A stretch of 64,000 nucleotides of DNA from Imbricaverruca yamaguchii (Eukaryota; Arthropoda; Thecostraca; Neoverrucidae), in NCBI GenBank assembly GCA_034440575.1, contig JAOTOL010001430.1, positions 622,001-686,000 of the forward strand, in the 5' to 3' direction. Of this stretch, positions 29,600 through 44,798 are shown piece after piece (positions within the stretch are counted from its first letter, which is position 1; each line of letters starts with the position of its first letter). A program made the translations under genes and the position numbers. The notes beneath the pieces are model-generated. The model was given only the letters and a program-made list of their open reading frames with translations. It did not search any database and had not been told where the DNA came from.

Positions 29600-32500
29600 T
29601 AAGAGCAGAAGCATATACATACAATTTTCAAACCATAGTTTGAGAATTAGCCTGATTTGTTGATGAAGGAGACTGAACACATTTCTAATTGTGATCATAT
29701 TTTTAAAGATGATCTAGCTTGACATGATAGAAAAGCATCATTGTGGATGACATGGGCATATCTCACTTTGGTTAATGTCTAAATGAAACAACTCCATAAC
29801 CATGATTATGGAGATCTCATACATCACCTCTATGGATTTAGATTTTTTTAGTGTGAGGGGATCGTGAGGTGAAAAGCAGCACTCTTTGCAATACAAGTAA
29901 GTTCATATAAGAACATCATATCAGGAAGTGGCATACATGATGCTAAACAACACCATGATTTCACAAAACAAAGTTGTTTATAATTAGCACAGCATCATAC
30001 AAGATGCAGGAAAGAGTTGAATTATGCCATTTTTAGCTCCATTTCCAATGTAAAAAGGAGGGTAATATATATATTACTTGGAAAACATGACTTGCTCTTA
30101 TTGTCTTATTATTTAATTGTATATTGCATTACCATGGTAAACAAATTATACCACCTTAGAGGATATTTTATCCTTTCTAGCCTTATTGTTAAATTATTCT
30201 CCAGGTAATGGTTTTACATGGCAAGGGCTTTATCTAGGCAAGGGTTTTACATGATCCCTCATATATGGAAACAGCTCATATACCATCAAACATATCGGGG
30301 TTATGTTAGGATAGCTTATTCCAGGCTGCAGTGCTCTTTTTAAGCCTCATAGTAATGTTGTAAAAAAATGAAATGAGAAAAATATGGCCATCTGTATTTA
30401 ATTGAAGAAAAAAAAAACAATGCAAATACCACCCTCCACCTTATATCTTCAGAATGATGTGGTACCAGTTGTAGATGAACTTGTTGACAAGCAGGGGTGT
30501 ATTTAATCAATATGTATTTTGTATGGCATAGTATAGTGAAATAAGATGCATTGCATCCTCAAGCAGCTTCTTGGTAATGCTAATAATGGTGATTTTCTGT
30601 CCAACACTCTTTAAAAAAAAAACATATGTAGCAGAAAGATATTTCCCAGATGGCAACTTATGGAACATGCTTGCCTGATGTATGCCCAGATGTTTATTAT
30701 TGCATGCCTGGTTTATATCTAATTAAGCAGACCATGCCCAGCACTCATCAAAATTTAAGGCAACATCCTGACAGCCAGCATGGCTTCGAGTTTCAGCTTA
30801 TGCACTTCCCACTTGGTATAATCACACAGCACCAGAAACTAAATAGTTAACATGCATACTGTCCCCCCCAGGAAAAGAGATTCGAGAGTAAAGTAGAGAT
30901 GAAATTAACACATTTTGGTAAGTTTTAAGCTTAATGTAATTTCTGATTCCTTGAAATTTCTCGCTTTAATGCAATGTTTAGGAATGTGCTGAACATGTGA
31001 CTCCTCATTTCCTTCCCAAATGCATACTTTTCAGTTGGGAAGTAAAATAACTCCCCAAAAGTAGCTTGGAGCTAGGTAATGTAACATAAAAGCAATGTTC
31101 AAGATAAAGAAAAAAGATGTAACACAATCTAGCCTAGCCTAATTTTCCATACAAGAAATCTTCTTTTTTATGGAAGATTTCCAAACAATTTATTTCTGCA
31201 AAAAATTTAACCTAAAAAATAAACCTAACAAAACCTAATCTGAATGATCCTGAGGAAGAAAAATATAATACAAAATTAATCAAAAGAAAACAAAACAATT
31301 TTCTAACACACAACAAAAGCCCAACCTAACCTAACTTCACAAAACCCAACCCCTTCATGTGCTTCATGGAGGTAAATATGCATAAAACTTGTTACCTTAA
31401 ACTGCAACAATACCTATACTTTAGACAATTGTGGTACACTGCTTTATCTCATGCACTGAGCCAGTAGGTGCTGGTTATATATTTTGTGTCAACCTAACAT
31501 CTCTCACTTTTGCAAGTTATTATTGCTCAGGTACAAGCCTAAACATCTTAGTGCATGCCTGAGTACCTTAAGTGTATGACTAAGCAGAGCCAGGCATACC
31601 TATGTGCATACCTGGGCATGCCTAAGCTTACATATGCACACCAACTTATCAAACCTGCCATGGTTGCATTTGAGGTATGGGCTCTTTGGAAGTCATGATT
31701 AATTCATTCAATATACCCTTATGCTATGGAGCTTGGTGACACAGGTACTACACTGACAGAATATACACAAATATGTAACCCCCACCCAATAAATTAACTT
31801 TATGTTGTCTGGCCACTGTATGTAGCCCTGGGTCAGATTATGTGAAATGATAATAATGGTGAGATGGAAATTCAGTATGGCAACACATGAAGTGACTGCC
31901 TCACCAGCTCTGGATCACTTAAAAATTAGTGATTTTTACACCAAAATAAATACATAGCTCCCCTGATTTCAGCAAATTTAAGCAACCACCACCACATTCC
32001 TGATAGGTACCTTGTTGATGATCAGAAGATCAAGAGAGATTAAATTCCAAATGCATTAAGCAAACAGCCCTGAACAAGTGCTTAGTGTCACATGACAAAA
32101 AATGACCACGCGCAACGAGTCCACATAAAATTAAGTACTCTGGTCATGCGAATACAATCTTCCCAGTCTGAGCCAATTCTTAGTGATCTTGATCATCGCA
32201 ATCTCGTAAGTACCTAGTAACATTGCTGAAATCAAAGCTTCCCCATATAAAGCTTCCCATCCCAATATTACATAAATTGGAAGGATATAATTACCTAAAA
32301 ACCAGACACATCTGTCAAATTGCATACCCTTTCATGACCGTCACAACCCATGAGCAGTTCGGTCCTGGAATTGAAACGCAAGCGCAGTATGCGTCTACTA
32401 CACTGCTGAGCCTTCCGCTGATTGCTTACAAAAGGGTCATGAGTGGGAATGATAATTGTGGCAACTTTTCTGTCAATTTTGCAATAAAATCATAGATGGC

Positions 32501-34990
32501 CATCCATAAACAACTTAGATATTAGCAAAATATAAGGGTGTTCAAAATAAAAGTCAAGTATCAGCAAACACTGTCTAAGATTACGGCCAACCGATTTTAA
32601 ATCACTTCTTGCACAGATCCCTGCCTCGTAGTAAAACTCTACCGTACTGCTGATCAGTAGAAAGGAAGCATGGCAACTGTTCTACGACATGAGATAGCTA
32701 CCGTTTATTCTACCGATTACCGAAGAGGTATTTGATTGGTCCAAGAACATCAATGAACTTACTATTGCGACGTAGTAAATACCACGTGCGCAGCAGGAAA
32801 GATCAAAACAAGGTCCGTTTTGGCGGGGACGGTCGTGCATACATTTCCAATTTGTGACTGTCATCCTGTGGTGATTGGGTTCGGCTTTTGTGTTCCCGTG
32901 TGGAGTGAAAGCACCGACAAGTGATCTATATGCGAAACACTTGACTTTCTCCTCAGTCTCTAGGCAGGAAGTCACATGTGGCAGTGACGACGCCCTTCAT
33001 GCGACAGGTAAGTGCTTTCTTGATGCCTGGGTGCATGCAGTGGCTGTGAACTGTGTGAAGGTGTCAACATACGACGGTTGAATACAGTGTTGTTGGTGAT
33101 AAGTGCATATGCTTTTAATACAAGAACATGTCAGTCTGGGTGCGGAGCGTACCAGCTAGTGGTGGAACTTTCCATACTTTTTGCGGAGCACTTGCCCTTC
33201 CCCTCCCTCCCCTGTATGGGTGAGGTCTGACATATGAGACCTGGGGCGTTGACTAAAACAAAAATGCCTGCAAAAATACATTTTCCCCAATCAAATCAAC
33301 TACACAGCGTACTGGCATCGCCCATAAAGCTTGCGTCGCCATGCGCCTGCCGCAGGCAAGTTCTGGCTTAGGTCCGCAATATTCTACCCTTACTGATTCA
33401 GTTTGAGTTATTGAAGCTGTGATTTACTAATTTTTTATTGGTTCATGAAGGCGCGTCAATTGCACCAATCGTGCCGCCCATCAACATGTCGGGATCAACC
33501 AGTGTTCGCTTTAATCTTCCCTACCTATGCGCGTCGGCTGGAGACGACGTGGCTCGACGTTACGCGTCAAACTACGCCGTTGGCCATGGGCATTGGGCAG
33601 CGGCGGATCCAGAAATGAATGGGTGGTCATGGATGTTCGTATCCTTTTCGTAATGCTCAAAATGAGCGTCGCCAAGGCGAGGGGGAATGAGTGGACGCTT
33701 CATGAAGTGTATTATAGCGCCAATAGCGTCGCATGAAAAAAAAATCGACCTAAAAGTCCCGTCATCCGCTTATTGCCCGTAACCATAATTCGTGACGACG
33801 CCGATAATGCTTAAGGAATGTCAATGGTTGTTTAGGCGCTACTACAATAACTCAGGGGCCGATCGAGGAATTGTCATAGGGGGCACATGCTCAGATGGGC
33901 GCCACTTCGAAACTACCTGGAAAGCCTTGTTTCGAGGGGCGCATCTGGCTGAAAAATTCGACAGGGGGAGGGGCGCCTATTCTTCGGAAGTCTTCATCTC
34001 ACAGGGGCGCCTTTAGCTGAAAAATTTCATTGCGAGGCGGAACTCGAGTCTTCCCAGAAAGGGCGTCTTTGCACTGTCGGAGGGGCCCCACCTTCCCATA
34101 GGGAGAGGGCACATGCCCCCTGTGTCCCCTTGTATCCGCCCCGGCAAGAAGTGCCAAGCGCTACCAATAATTGTTCATCTCAACTTTTAATTCTGGGAGT
34201 GCCCATGGAGAGGGGGGGGTACCTTTTCTCCAATGTTTCTACCATCCTCAGAAATGCCGCAACTCATTCATCGGACTGGCCGATTTTTTTTTCAACAATG
34301 GGCACAAGAGCAGTTGAAAAGTGAGGAGTGGAGAAGAGGTCCATTCTAGTCCACATGGCCTGAGGACCTGACTTCCAGATGACCTGACTTCAAAATTTTG
34401 ACACAACATGCCGAATTGGTGTGGGAAAAGGTATGCCAAATTTTGGCGCGCTGCCGCGCGCCGTTCTTCAGTATTCGCGGAAGACCTTATGTGGGGGAGG
34501 GGGTTGTCGATGATCCCCCGAGACGGCGCGGGTTAACCGGCTGAATTCTGGCTTCAGAGCTCCCGCCGGACGACCTACGCATGCACACAAAGGCGAGTCC
34601 CCGTCCCGTTAACAAATGCCGATTTCTGGCATCGCACGAAGCGACAATTAAAAAAAAAAAATATATCACGCTAACGAAATGTCTCCAAATCCGGAGCGTT
34701 CTCGGACACTAAAAAATGTTTAAATGAATCCCTCCACCACTCCCAACTGATCAAGTTTTGGGAGTTTCCTGTAGATAGGTGAAGGTAGTCGTGCGTTTCC
34801 ATTGGGTGATTGAAGATATATTGCACCATTATTTTGCCGTTGTGTTCGTTTTCATATGTGGTGTCAAATTTGCCATTCGACCTTATTGCACAAAACACAG
34901 TCTACCGAACCCTTGCAAAGGGCGCACCTATGAACACATGAGTCAAATTCACCATAGTCAATTTTGTGTGATGCCTGCAATGCTAGCAAC
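29600..34990. other. AT-rich to mixed DNA, no gene seen
   Basis: 29.6-32.7 kb is AT-rich with dense stops in all frames. A consensus donor CAG|GTAAGT at 33005-33013 follows a GC-richer stretch (32810-33005) that could be a non-coding first exon; no partner exon was found. Between ~33600 and ~34140 two facing GGCGGAT(C/A)CAG-type ends enclose GGGGCGC-rich sequence, possibly an old non-autonomous DNA transposon. Confidence 0.35.
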
Positions 34991-35013
34991 TTTACCATTC
35001 ACGTACATGCGCA

Positions 35014-36160
<1,147 letters not shown>

Positions 36161-37712
36161 ATGGGATCTGTATTAGGGTTATCAAATTTTTGTTCTGTTT
36201 ATCGGAGAAGTGCTGTTCGACATTATCAACAAATTCCTGACTACATCTGATATCCCATGCAATTGGGAAATAGGCAATAGTAATTCCAGTTCATAAATCA
36301 GATCTTTCGAATCCGTCAAATATTAGGCCCATCTCATTCCTTCCGGTTATAGCCAAAATCACAGAGAGGGTCACAGAATCACAGGCAACTTTATCACTGC
36401 CTGAACTCAAACTACCTACTGGCCCAAACTCAGCACGGCTTCAGACCACGTCACTCTACGAAAACCGCTCTCATCTCAGTCACGGACAAAATACTAGCAG
36501 CAATGGACCGTTCAAATATAGCTCTCCATTGCATTTTTGACCTCAGTAAATGGTTCTCCATCATAGACCACACCAAACCACACCACACCACACCTCATCT
36601 CCCGTCGCAAATCTGATCTCCCCAATCTCATAAGTCAGGTGGAGACATGTCTGAACCAACTCTACTATTTCCTGGATATCGGTTTGAAGGTAAACCCGAC
36701 AAAAAACTCAGCTTCTCACGTTGGGATCGCGTGTGCGTGTGGTATCTTCGCAATATTACTCTGATACAGATGTGCTTTAGGGACGCCGTGATAGATGAGA
36801 GCCATTTGTGTAGTAGGCTTGGGGTGACATTTGATCGCCACATACCGTGGGATTCCCATGTAGCTGTTGTGGTCCGCAAGCGCACTGGGTTCCTTTTGAC
36901 TCTGAGCTACCTGTGCCACCACCTGCCCACCAGTACCCTCTTCATTATAGTCAATAGCCTAGTTATGTCCAATATCTGCTACTGCATATTTGCTTACGGG
37001 AACGGGTTGGCAGCAAGCATCCACAGACTAGACAAGATCATTAACTTCGCTACTAGAGTCGTGTCAGGTCTACATAAATTTGATCATATTTCTGATGTTA
37101 GTAGTGAGTTGGGTCTCCTCACTGCAGCTGATATGTATCTTTTTCACAGCCTTACTTTGCTCTACAAGATCATTCTGACGGGTGAGCCAACGCACATTGC
37201 CGGTCATATCACTGTAAACTCCACCCTGCGAAACCGTCATGCACGTGCAGGCGACCACCTGCACCTGCCAGCCATACACAGAGAGGCGGGCCGCAGGTGA
37301 TTTTTATACTCGTCTGTCTTCCACTATAACACACTTCCTACTGAAACAAAAACATCGAGGCTGTCTAACTTCAATAAACATGCACTAGCGTATCTCCACG
37401 AACAACATTAGTAGCATAAAAACTTAAACAATGGATGTGTGTACACTATGAACTCACATTTAGGCCATCGCCTTCCTATAATTTCTATAAACTACTCGTG
37501 TATAGCTCGTGTTGCAAGCACGTTATGTGTAGTGCTATAGTGATATGGGTATTGTTATGTTGGTGTATGAATGTTTGTCGCGCATCTGCTCTCAATATTG
37601 ACCACAAGTATATCATTTGTTTGTAAATATAAGTGAGTTATACCCAGATACAGAATAGCCACTGTACATGGAGGGCATGTATCGCGAAATAAATAAATAA
37701 ATAAATAAGTAA
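36161..37712 (+). mobile_element. Degenerate LINE (jockey/CR1-like), 5'-truncated
   Basis: 36161-36600 holds broken RT blocks in changing frames (IVIPVHKSDLSNPSNIRPIS, LPVIAKITERV, a TQHGF-RPRHST-like region, DLSK). 36647-37300 keeps an open frame with LGVTFDRHIPWDSHVAVVVR, INFATRVVSGLHKFDHISDV and LYKIILTGEPTHIAGHI, typical of the C-terminal region of non-LTR reverse transcriptases. The 3' end is an (ATAA)n tail at about 37691-37712. A different family from the 25-kb element, and older. Confidence 0.8.
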
Positions 37713-38438
37713 AACACTAAGCAAAACATGACGCTGTCAAAACCGGTAGTTAGAGCATCAAAATGTAAATATGCGTGGTCCTCCATCTCCTTGATTTTTT
37801 ACGGAAGTTCATGTCACTCTTATCTCTGGACTGGTCCTCACGATAAATCATTTTCTATGCAAAGTTAACCAACAAGAGAGAAACGTTTATTCTCTTTGAA
37901 AGATGAACGGTTTGCTTGATAGTGGCAGGTTAAACTGGTGACTGATGCGCATGATACGGCGATTCGAAAAGGAGGACAAATGCAGTATTTTTCGCCAACC
38001 GGCGCTTTTGTGAGCTGGTGTGATTCTTCGAAAGAGCAAAATCAAGTTATGCCAATATCATACGTAGCACTTTTCTCAATGATCTAGTGCTCGTGTAATA
38101 TTTTCATCTCCCCATTTCTACAATATCAGCACCACGCAACAAACATTATAAATTACACCTACATATTTGCAGTTGGACACTAGCTGTCACATATTATAAT
38201 TAAGCAATTCCGGTTGTGTACATATTCACGCCAAAAAATGAAACATTCTTTGGCTGACGAGACAAAATATTGTACGCAACACTATATACCACATCCGATT
38301 GCATAGCGATCATTAGTCATCTGTGACGCTGCATGACCTGAGCGCAGTATATCGTATCGCAGCGAGTATCGCTTGTGGCGCCGGGGTGGCGATGTGATGC
38401 TGTTTATGTTTGTGCTTATGCATGGATGGCGTCGATAT
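37713..38438. other. Unassigned stretch
   Basis: AT-rich, short frames only. Confidence 0.4.
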
Positions 38439-38454
38439 GGTGGTAATGCATGGG

Positions 38455-38632
38455 GGCGGGAATTGCCGAGTGGTTAAGGTGTCGGGCTATGGGTACCAAA
38501 GGTCCCTGGTTCGACTCTAGCGCCACTCAGGACATTTCCCAATCTCGCGGCCCACCGGCGAAACAGTGTGGGCGGCGCCATTAGCCGTGAATGTGCATAA
38601 AGTGTGTCGTGAACCAACCAATAAACAAACAA
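38455..38632 (+). mobile_element. SINE family A, complete copy
   Basis: 178 bp between perfect 16-bp duplications GGTGGTAATGCATGGG (38439-38454 and 38633-38648). The head is tRNA-Ser/Leu-like: A box region GCCGAGTGGTTAAGGTG and B box GGTTCGACTCT. Then a body (ACATTTCCCAATCTCGCGG; GAAACAGTGTGGGCGGCG) and tail AACCAACCAATAAACAAACA. Confidence 0.95.
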
Positions 38633-38939
38633 GGTGGTAATGCATGGGATTGGAGTGAGGGGCGTCCGGAACGACAATGTATGCGTATGCTTCGGTTTGA
38701 TCTGTCGTTCCTAATTGAAGTGGATTTGACAATTTTGTGTTCTTCTGCGTCATTACATCTTGGCAATGTTTCAATTGAGAAGAACACAAGTACTGTCTGG
38801 GTGGTATGCAATAGTATGATAACCAAGGGATGTGCTCTCTTTTTGTTTTGTTCATCACGTCTCCACGTTCCTTCAAAAGTACTCCAATGTATACAAAACG
38901 GTACACCTGAACTTGTATGCAGGTTGGAAAAAAATGTGT

Positions 38940-39306
38940 GTAATGGCTATACGCCACGCTGTTACAATAATAGCGGCGATTCACTAGTGCGCCATGCGGG
39001 GACGACAGGCCGAAATGTGTTAGGTGTAATGTCGCGCTGACTGCACCACGTGCTGGTGGCGTGCCCAGCATGCACAGAAGAACGTAGGCGCCACTTCGGA
39101 TATGATGCGAATGCTCTGAAGTTGAAGGACCTATTGGGAGGTGATTGATAATTGTTTCCTCAGCTTTTATATCAAGTGCCTTAATTGCTACCGACGTTTT
39201 ATATTCGTATGTGACATTCTAACGCGTGCCTAGGCAACCTTGTTATGGGTGCAATATAACCCAATGGTGTTGACGCACCCCCAAACCCCAATACTCACCA
39301 TCACTA
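38940..39306 (+). mobile_element. LINE 3' end (C-terminal zinc-type segment plus 3' tail)
   Basis: 39040-39145 reads HHVLVACPACTEERRRHFG and ALKLKDLLGGD before a stop, like the C-terminal CCHC-type segment of R1/jockey-type reverse transcriptases. The following 3' untranslated part matches 8690-8825. Upstream frames are broken. Confidence 0.65.
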
Positions 39307-40636
39307 GTGCGCTAGTGTACCAGAGTGTTGGAACTGATGTGGAGTGTAGGGACTAGTGCACTAGTACAGGCACTAGGGGAGGCTTGCAGAGTTTTCCGAC
39401 AAAGTCAGGCAAGCGCTTTTGAAAAGATCGTGCTTTCCAGGTGGTAATCATGCAATTACCCTAAGCTTAATGTTAAATGTGCGAAACCTAGACCATATTG
39501 AAGTAAGTTGAGGTGGTGCTCAGAAACCACTTGTTAGCCCTCTGCCGATTTCTCAGCTGGCCCTAAAATTGCGGAGTACGAAGACATTTTTCTTACTTCG
39601 CGTCTGAACGTCGCTAATCTTTTTAGGTCATTTTTATCTACTCACGACGAGAAAATAATGTTCCCTTCTATCGGACTATGAAAACCAACTGCTCCAGATA
39701 ATCTGGGGTTGATGCTGTGCCCGTTAATCCGGAAGTGATACTATGCAGATACTATCGTCGGAGGTATAGTTCGCAAGACATAAACCTTTTTTAGCGGATA
39801 AATAGTGTTAACTCGGAAGGTATTTAGGAATTTCCACGGACTCTGTTAGCAATCACATACATGTACAAATGACATTACTCGTCACGAAAGAAAATTCGCC
39901 CGACGTTTTTGTTCTCTCCATTGCTTAGACCTTCCGCTCGTCTTCCATCCCCCTATTGTCAGGCGCTTGGCGGGAACGCTCATGGAATTCGTGGCGTGCC
40001 ACCATTGTTTCGGGTTTGGTGTGAGGCGTGACGAAGCGTTTCTTTCTCTCTGGAAAGACCCTGTAAAAGAGGAAGTCACTTTGTCGGCAATTATTTTGAA
40101 AGTTATAGAATATATCGGCTAGACATCAAGGTTGCCTGCCTAGCTCAAACGATGTTAACTTCGGGTTCCACCATTACATCCTCGGATGTAGTACTGCTGA
40201 ACATCCGTATGTATTTTCTATGAATTTGTATACAGGAGGTTTTTAAGTGGTACAAACATGCTTGTCTTAAGGAGAATGCCTAACATGGAGGGATGGTGCG
40301 TAATATCCCTCACAAAATATTAAATGCGAGGATTTCAAGGTTCTGCAACAAGCAAAGCAAATAAAAAAACGGGGTCAAAGTCCCCTTGTCACCCTTTCTG
40401 TACACTTGTTCTTTCTCGAGTCGTCACGCTCACAGGTTCTTTTTTCTACCGGACTTCCAGACTCCCATCCCACATACACAGGTCTGTTACAATTTTGGCC
40501 ACCTTATTCGCGATATCCGACAACCGTGTTGTTATGTTGGGGCTAAAAGAACGATATCGAACCCCAAGGAAGATAATCGAAAGATCCATGCGCCCCCTTG
40601 AGCGTGCCCGTGGACACGGCTAATCTATCCTTACCC
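39307..40636. other. Unassigned stretch
   Basis: No gene recognised; only short frames. Confidence 0.4.
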
Positions 40637-41298
40637 GGACTGGCTGGGCACGCGGACTGGACCACGACTGGCTGGGTACGCGGACTGGACCACGACTGGC
40701 CGGATACGCGGACTGGACCACGACTGGCTGGGCACGCGGACTGGACCACGACTGGCCAGGTACGCGGACTGGACCACGACTGACCGGATACGCGGACTGG
40801 ACCACGACTGGCTGGGTACGCGGACTGGACCACGACTGACCAGGTACGCGGACTGGACCACGACTGGCTGGGTACGCGGACTGGACCACGACTGACCAGG
40901 TACGCGGACTGGACCACGACTGGCCAGGTACGCGGACTGGACCACGACTGGCTGGGTACGCGGACTGGACCACGCTGGCTGGGTACGCGACTGACCACGA
41001 CGCCGGACGCGGACTGACCACGACTGGCTGGGTACGCGGACTGGACCACGACTGGCTGGTACGCGGACTGGACCACGACTGGCCAGTCGCGACTGACCAC
41101 ACTGACCGGGTGCGCGGACTGGACCACGACTGACTGGGCACGCGGACTGGACCACTACTGGCTGGGTACGCGGACTGGACCACGACTGGCCAGGTACGCG
41201 GACTGGACCACGACTGGCTGGGTACGCGGACTGGACCACGACTGGCTGGGCACGCGGACTGGACCACGACTGGCTGGGTACGCGGACTGGACCACTAC
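40637..41298 (+). repeat. 28-bp minisatellite
   Basis: About 23 units of GGACTGGACCACGACTGGCT followed by GGGTACGC. Variation lies in GGCTGGGTAC/GGCCAGGTAC/GACCGGATAC. A disordered patch with deletions is at 40970-41105. Confidence 0.95.
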
Positions 41299-43281
41299 TC
41301 AAACGACGGTAGACGTTTGGCGTGATTTGGCGTGGCGCCTCCGAAACAAGGCGTAGCTGGCGCTCCTGAGTCTGCGGACCAGGACATAGGTGCGCGTCTC
41401 TTTCACACAGAGGGTAAAATATTTTCATATAAGTATGCTCTGCATGCCATTTGGGCACCATTGAACTTCATGCGCCGGCATGGCCTCCCCACCCTATCCA
41501 AAACTCCATGCAATATCCATCCACATGTCCCGCCCCCCATGAGAACGTGCTCTCTGTGCGTGTGGTGTCCAGGGTGTTCTGGTGTTTCAAGTTGTTTTGT
41601 AGACGTTTGTTGTGTCGATTTTCCGAGATGTGATGGCTGTTTGTGACACATCAAGAGTATGTCTACCGGCTAGGGTGTTCATATGCCGTATTGGAGATGT
41701 GTCTGGGGGTAGATGTGGGATAGGGTAGGGTGTGGTAGGATAGGCATGCACAGATACTGACCACTTAGGTAGGTGTGGTGTGCAGGGCACGTGTGGGAAA
41801 TCTTTTGTTTCACTGGATGTGTGTCGGTGTTGAAGCGGTAGGAAATCTTGTGTTATATCCTCAAAACTTGCTTTGCACGACGTCAGGATCCCGGAAGCCC
41901 GTACTTCCGCATCCCTTCTAACGCATCTTGATATGTTGTCTTGTTCAACATGAGCAGATTATCTACATTCCTCGGCTGTTTCCGTAACCTACGCGTAGCC
42001 TATTGATCTGGACGCGTGCCAACACAAATGAGTATACTGTTTGTTAAAGTTGGCTTCTTTTGCGGGGCATTGATGGGAGCCTCAGCGACCTCAGCTCCAA
42101 CCTCGGTGACCCACATCGTCTCTGACTCGGCGTACTCAGCTGTACTGCGAATGGCTCTGCGAGTCTTCGACCGAGTTTCAGTCGAGCCTTCAGCCCGGTC
42201 TTCAGCCTGTTCTCCAGTATATCCGTCATTCGGCCGTTTAATGTTTTGTGAGAAATTTAATGAGTGCAAATGTATCAGCGCTGTAATGTGCAAGCGGTTC
42301 ATTTACAACACTATTTCTGTCCCTCATCTTCTTGAAATAAATCATTTTCCGCCTTTTGCGGTGCATTCGATGGATGTGGTGGATACTCTTCTGGCTTTCA
42401 TCGAAAGCGTTTTATTAACCAAAACAATGCATTGGAAAAATCATCCAATGACAGCGGTGTACCCAGGATTTGAGTCAGTCAGAGGGGGTTGAAATCACTT
42501 TAAAATGTCAAGTTTTCTTATTTCACGCATTTCAGCCCATAACCCCGGTCGCCATCACGCCAGCCCTTGTGCGCGTATACGCCGGCCTTGCGCATTCGGC
42601 GCATTCACCGCGCTTGTGCGATTTTGCGGTTTCTGCTAGGCCCCCTACGTATTGCTAATTGCTGCCATGTGATAGTCTTTGGCCATATTTTACGTCATGT
42701 AGTGCTTCTTATGGGGGTTCTCTGCAATATTCAGTTAATTCGATTCGAAGATTATTTATCTGCCTCCCATTGTTCTGGTAGAGAACAAATCTGAATACCC
42801 CTTGAGTTTTGGTGAACTTAATCTTTTTGCTTGAGTATGCTCCCAGATGCAATTGGCTATCGAACTGCTGGTTGGGTGTTCTTTTTACACCTATTACGTT
42901 CTTCTTCGTTTATTAATGTGCTTTAGGGTCGCATTGCATTTTTGTTGGGGCCCCACATGTTTTTAGGCCCCGTCGCGTTTTTTGGTTCTATCACTTTGTG
43001 GACTTGCAATGCTTTTCAGGCACCGGCGCGTTTTCGAAGTCTCTGGTGTGTGCATTTAGTGCCTGGTGCGATTTATATTTTTAGGACCATGTTGCGTTTT
43101 GCGGATTTCAGAGCATTTGTAGGCCCTCGTGTGGCTCTTGCGTCCTCAGTGTGCTTTGAGAGTCTCCTGATGTTTTTATGACTAGGTATGTATATGTATG
43201 GCCTCAGCTCACAGATTAAAGCCTTGTGGCTTTTTGCGAGACTCGGTGCGATTTGGGCCCTGGTGTATTTTCAGCCTCACG
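41299..43281. other. Unassigned stretch
   Basis: No gene recognised. From ~42930 short pieces of GCGTTTT/GGCCCC-like wording recur every 40-50 bases (AGGCCCCGTCGCGTTTT, GGCACCGGCGCGTTTTC), perhaps a very old tandem repeat reaching ~43270 and resuming at ~43490-43620. Confidence 0.35.
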
Positions 43282-43290
43282 ATATGCTTG

Positions 43291-43479
43291 AATGGATGGG
43301 CGGGGATGCCCGAGTGGTTAAGGTGTTGAGCTCTGGGTACCAAAGGTCCCGGGTTCGACACTAGCGCCGCTCGGGACATTTCCCAATCCCGCGGCCCACC
43401 GGCGAAACAGTGTGGGCGGCGCCATTAGCCATGAATGTGCATAAGATGCGTCGTGAACCACCCAATAAACAAACAAACA
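43291..43479 (+). mobile_element. SINE family A, complete copy
   Basis: Same head, body and tail as 38455-38632, ending AATAAACAAACAAACA. A 9-bp duplication ATATGCTTG flanks it (43282-43290 and 43480-43488). Confidence 0.9.
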
Positions 43480-43699
43480 ATATGCTTGTATAGGGCCGCT
43501 GTCTGGGTCTCGAACGCAAATCGTTGGGTCCCCAGCGGGATTTTGGGGGGCTCCAACGCGATTCCTCGGGGTCTTGGCGCCATTTTCAGACCCACGCGGT
43601 TGTTTCTGTTTACCTGTCGCGAGTTTTCTGGGCTCTACTCTATTTTTTTCGGGATGTTGTCCGAATTTTTAGAAGTCTTACCTTCCTATTGCATACGTA

Positions 43700-43723
43700 C
43701 ATGCACACATATATACATACATA

Positions 43724-43821
<98 letters not shown>

Positions 43822-44068
43822 AATATATATATATACACATGTGTGTATACATACATGCATGCATACATACATACATACATACATACATACATACATACAT
43901 ACATACATACATACATACATACATACATACATACATACATACATACATACATACATACATACATACATACATACATACATACATACATACATACATACAT
44001 ACATACATACATACATGCATGCATACATACGTGCATACATACGTACATACATATATACATACATACAA
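43700..44068. repeat. (TA)n then (ACAT)n microsatellite
   Basis: About 90 bp of TA repeat (43730-43812), then ~220 bp of ACAT repeat, with ATGC and ACGT variants at the edges. It abuts the 5' end of a LINE fragment at ~44070. Confidence 0.97.
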
Positions 44069-44069
44069 A

Positions 44070-44755
44070 ATTGTGGACATCAGACCAGACCAAGGAAGCC
44101 AGGAAGAAGGCACCGAGAATGCTTGGGGAAATCAATAGGAATGTATCATACAGAAGTGAGGAAGTCATCAGGAAGATTTACTGTGCATATGTCAGGCCAC
44201 ATTTGGAATACTGCATCCAAGCTTGGGCTCTTAGCTATGAAAAAGATTGTTGGCTTTTAGAGAGAGTACAAAAGAGGGCTACAAAAATGGTTAATGGTAT
44301 AAGCATCCTGGCATATGAGGAAAGATCGAAGAGTTGAATATGTTTTCACTTAGATATAGAAGGCTGAGAGGAGATCTCATCGAGGTCTTTAAATTTGTCC
44401 ATGGTCTGGAGAGGGGATATCTTGGGGAAACGTTTGAATTTTAACAGAAATGATGCAATTAGAGGTCATACATTCAAAATTGAAGTTAACCACAGCAGAA
44501 CAAGGTTAAGACAGACTCTTCACTCACAGGGTAGTAGACCACTGGAACCAGCTGCCAGAAACCATTGTCAGTAGCAGCACATTGAACATCTTTAAAAACA
44601 GCATAGACAATCATTATAAGAATAGAGGGCTGGTTTTTCAGTATTACAGGGAGGACTGATTGACAGATTTGGTGGGCAACTGGTTGAGTGTACAGAGTGC
44701 AACCAAGAAGGGCCCTTGCGCCTCATAGTTGCGCTAATCTTTTATGTATTTATGT
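44070..44755 (+). mobile_element. CR1/L2-like LINE 3' fragment, piece 1
   Basis: Same family as 25505-27970. It starts inside the C-terminal region ([14 protein letters not shown]), runs through [15 protein letters not shown] and WNQLPETIVSSSTLNI with frameshifts, to a tail TTTATGTATTTATGTA that merges into ATAC/ATGC repeats. Confidence 0.9.
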
Positions 44756-44798
44756 ATATGCATACATACATACATACATGCATACATACATAGATATA

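Noticed and set aside
38455..38540. tRNA gene (Ser/Leu-like)
   Set aside because: A and B boxes are present, but there is no matching acceptor stem, and it heads a TSD-flanked SINE.
43640..44113. Tyr/Ile and Met/Tyr/Val/Cys repeat frames
   Set aside because: Translations of the TA and ACAT microsatellites.
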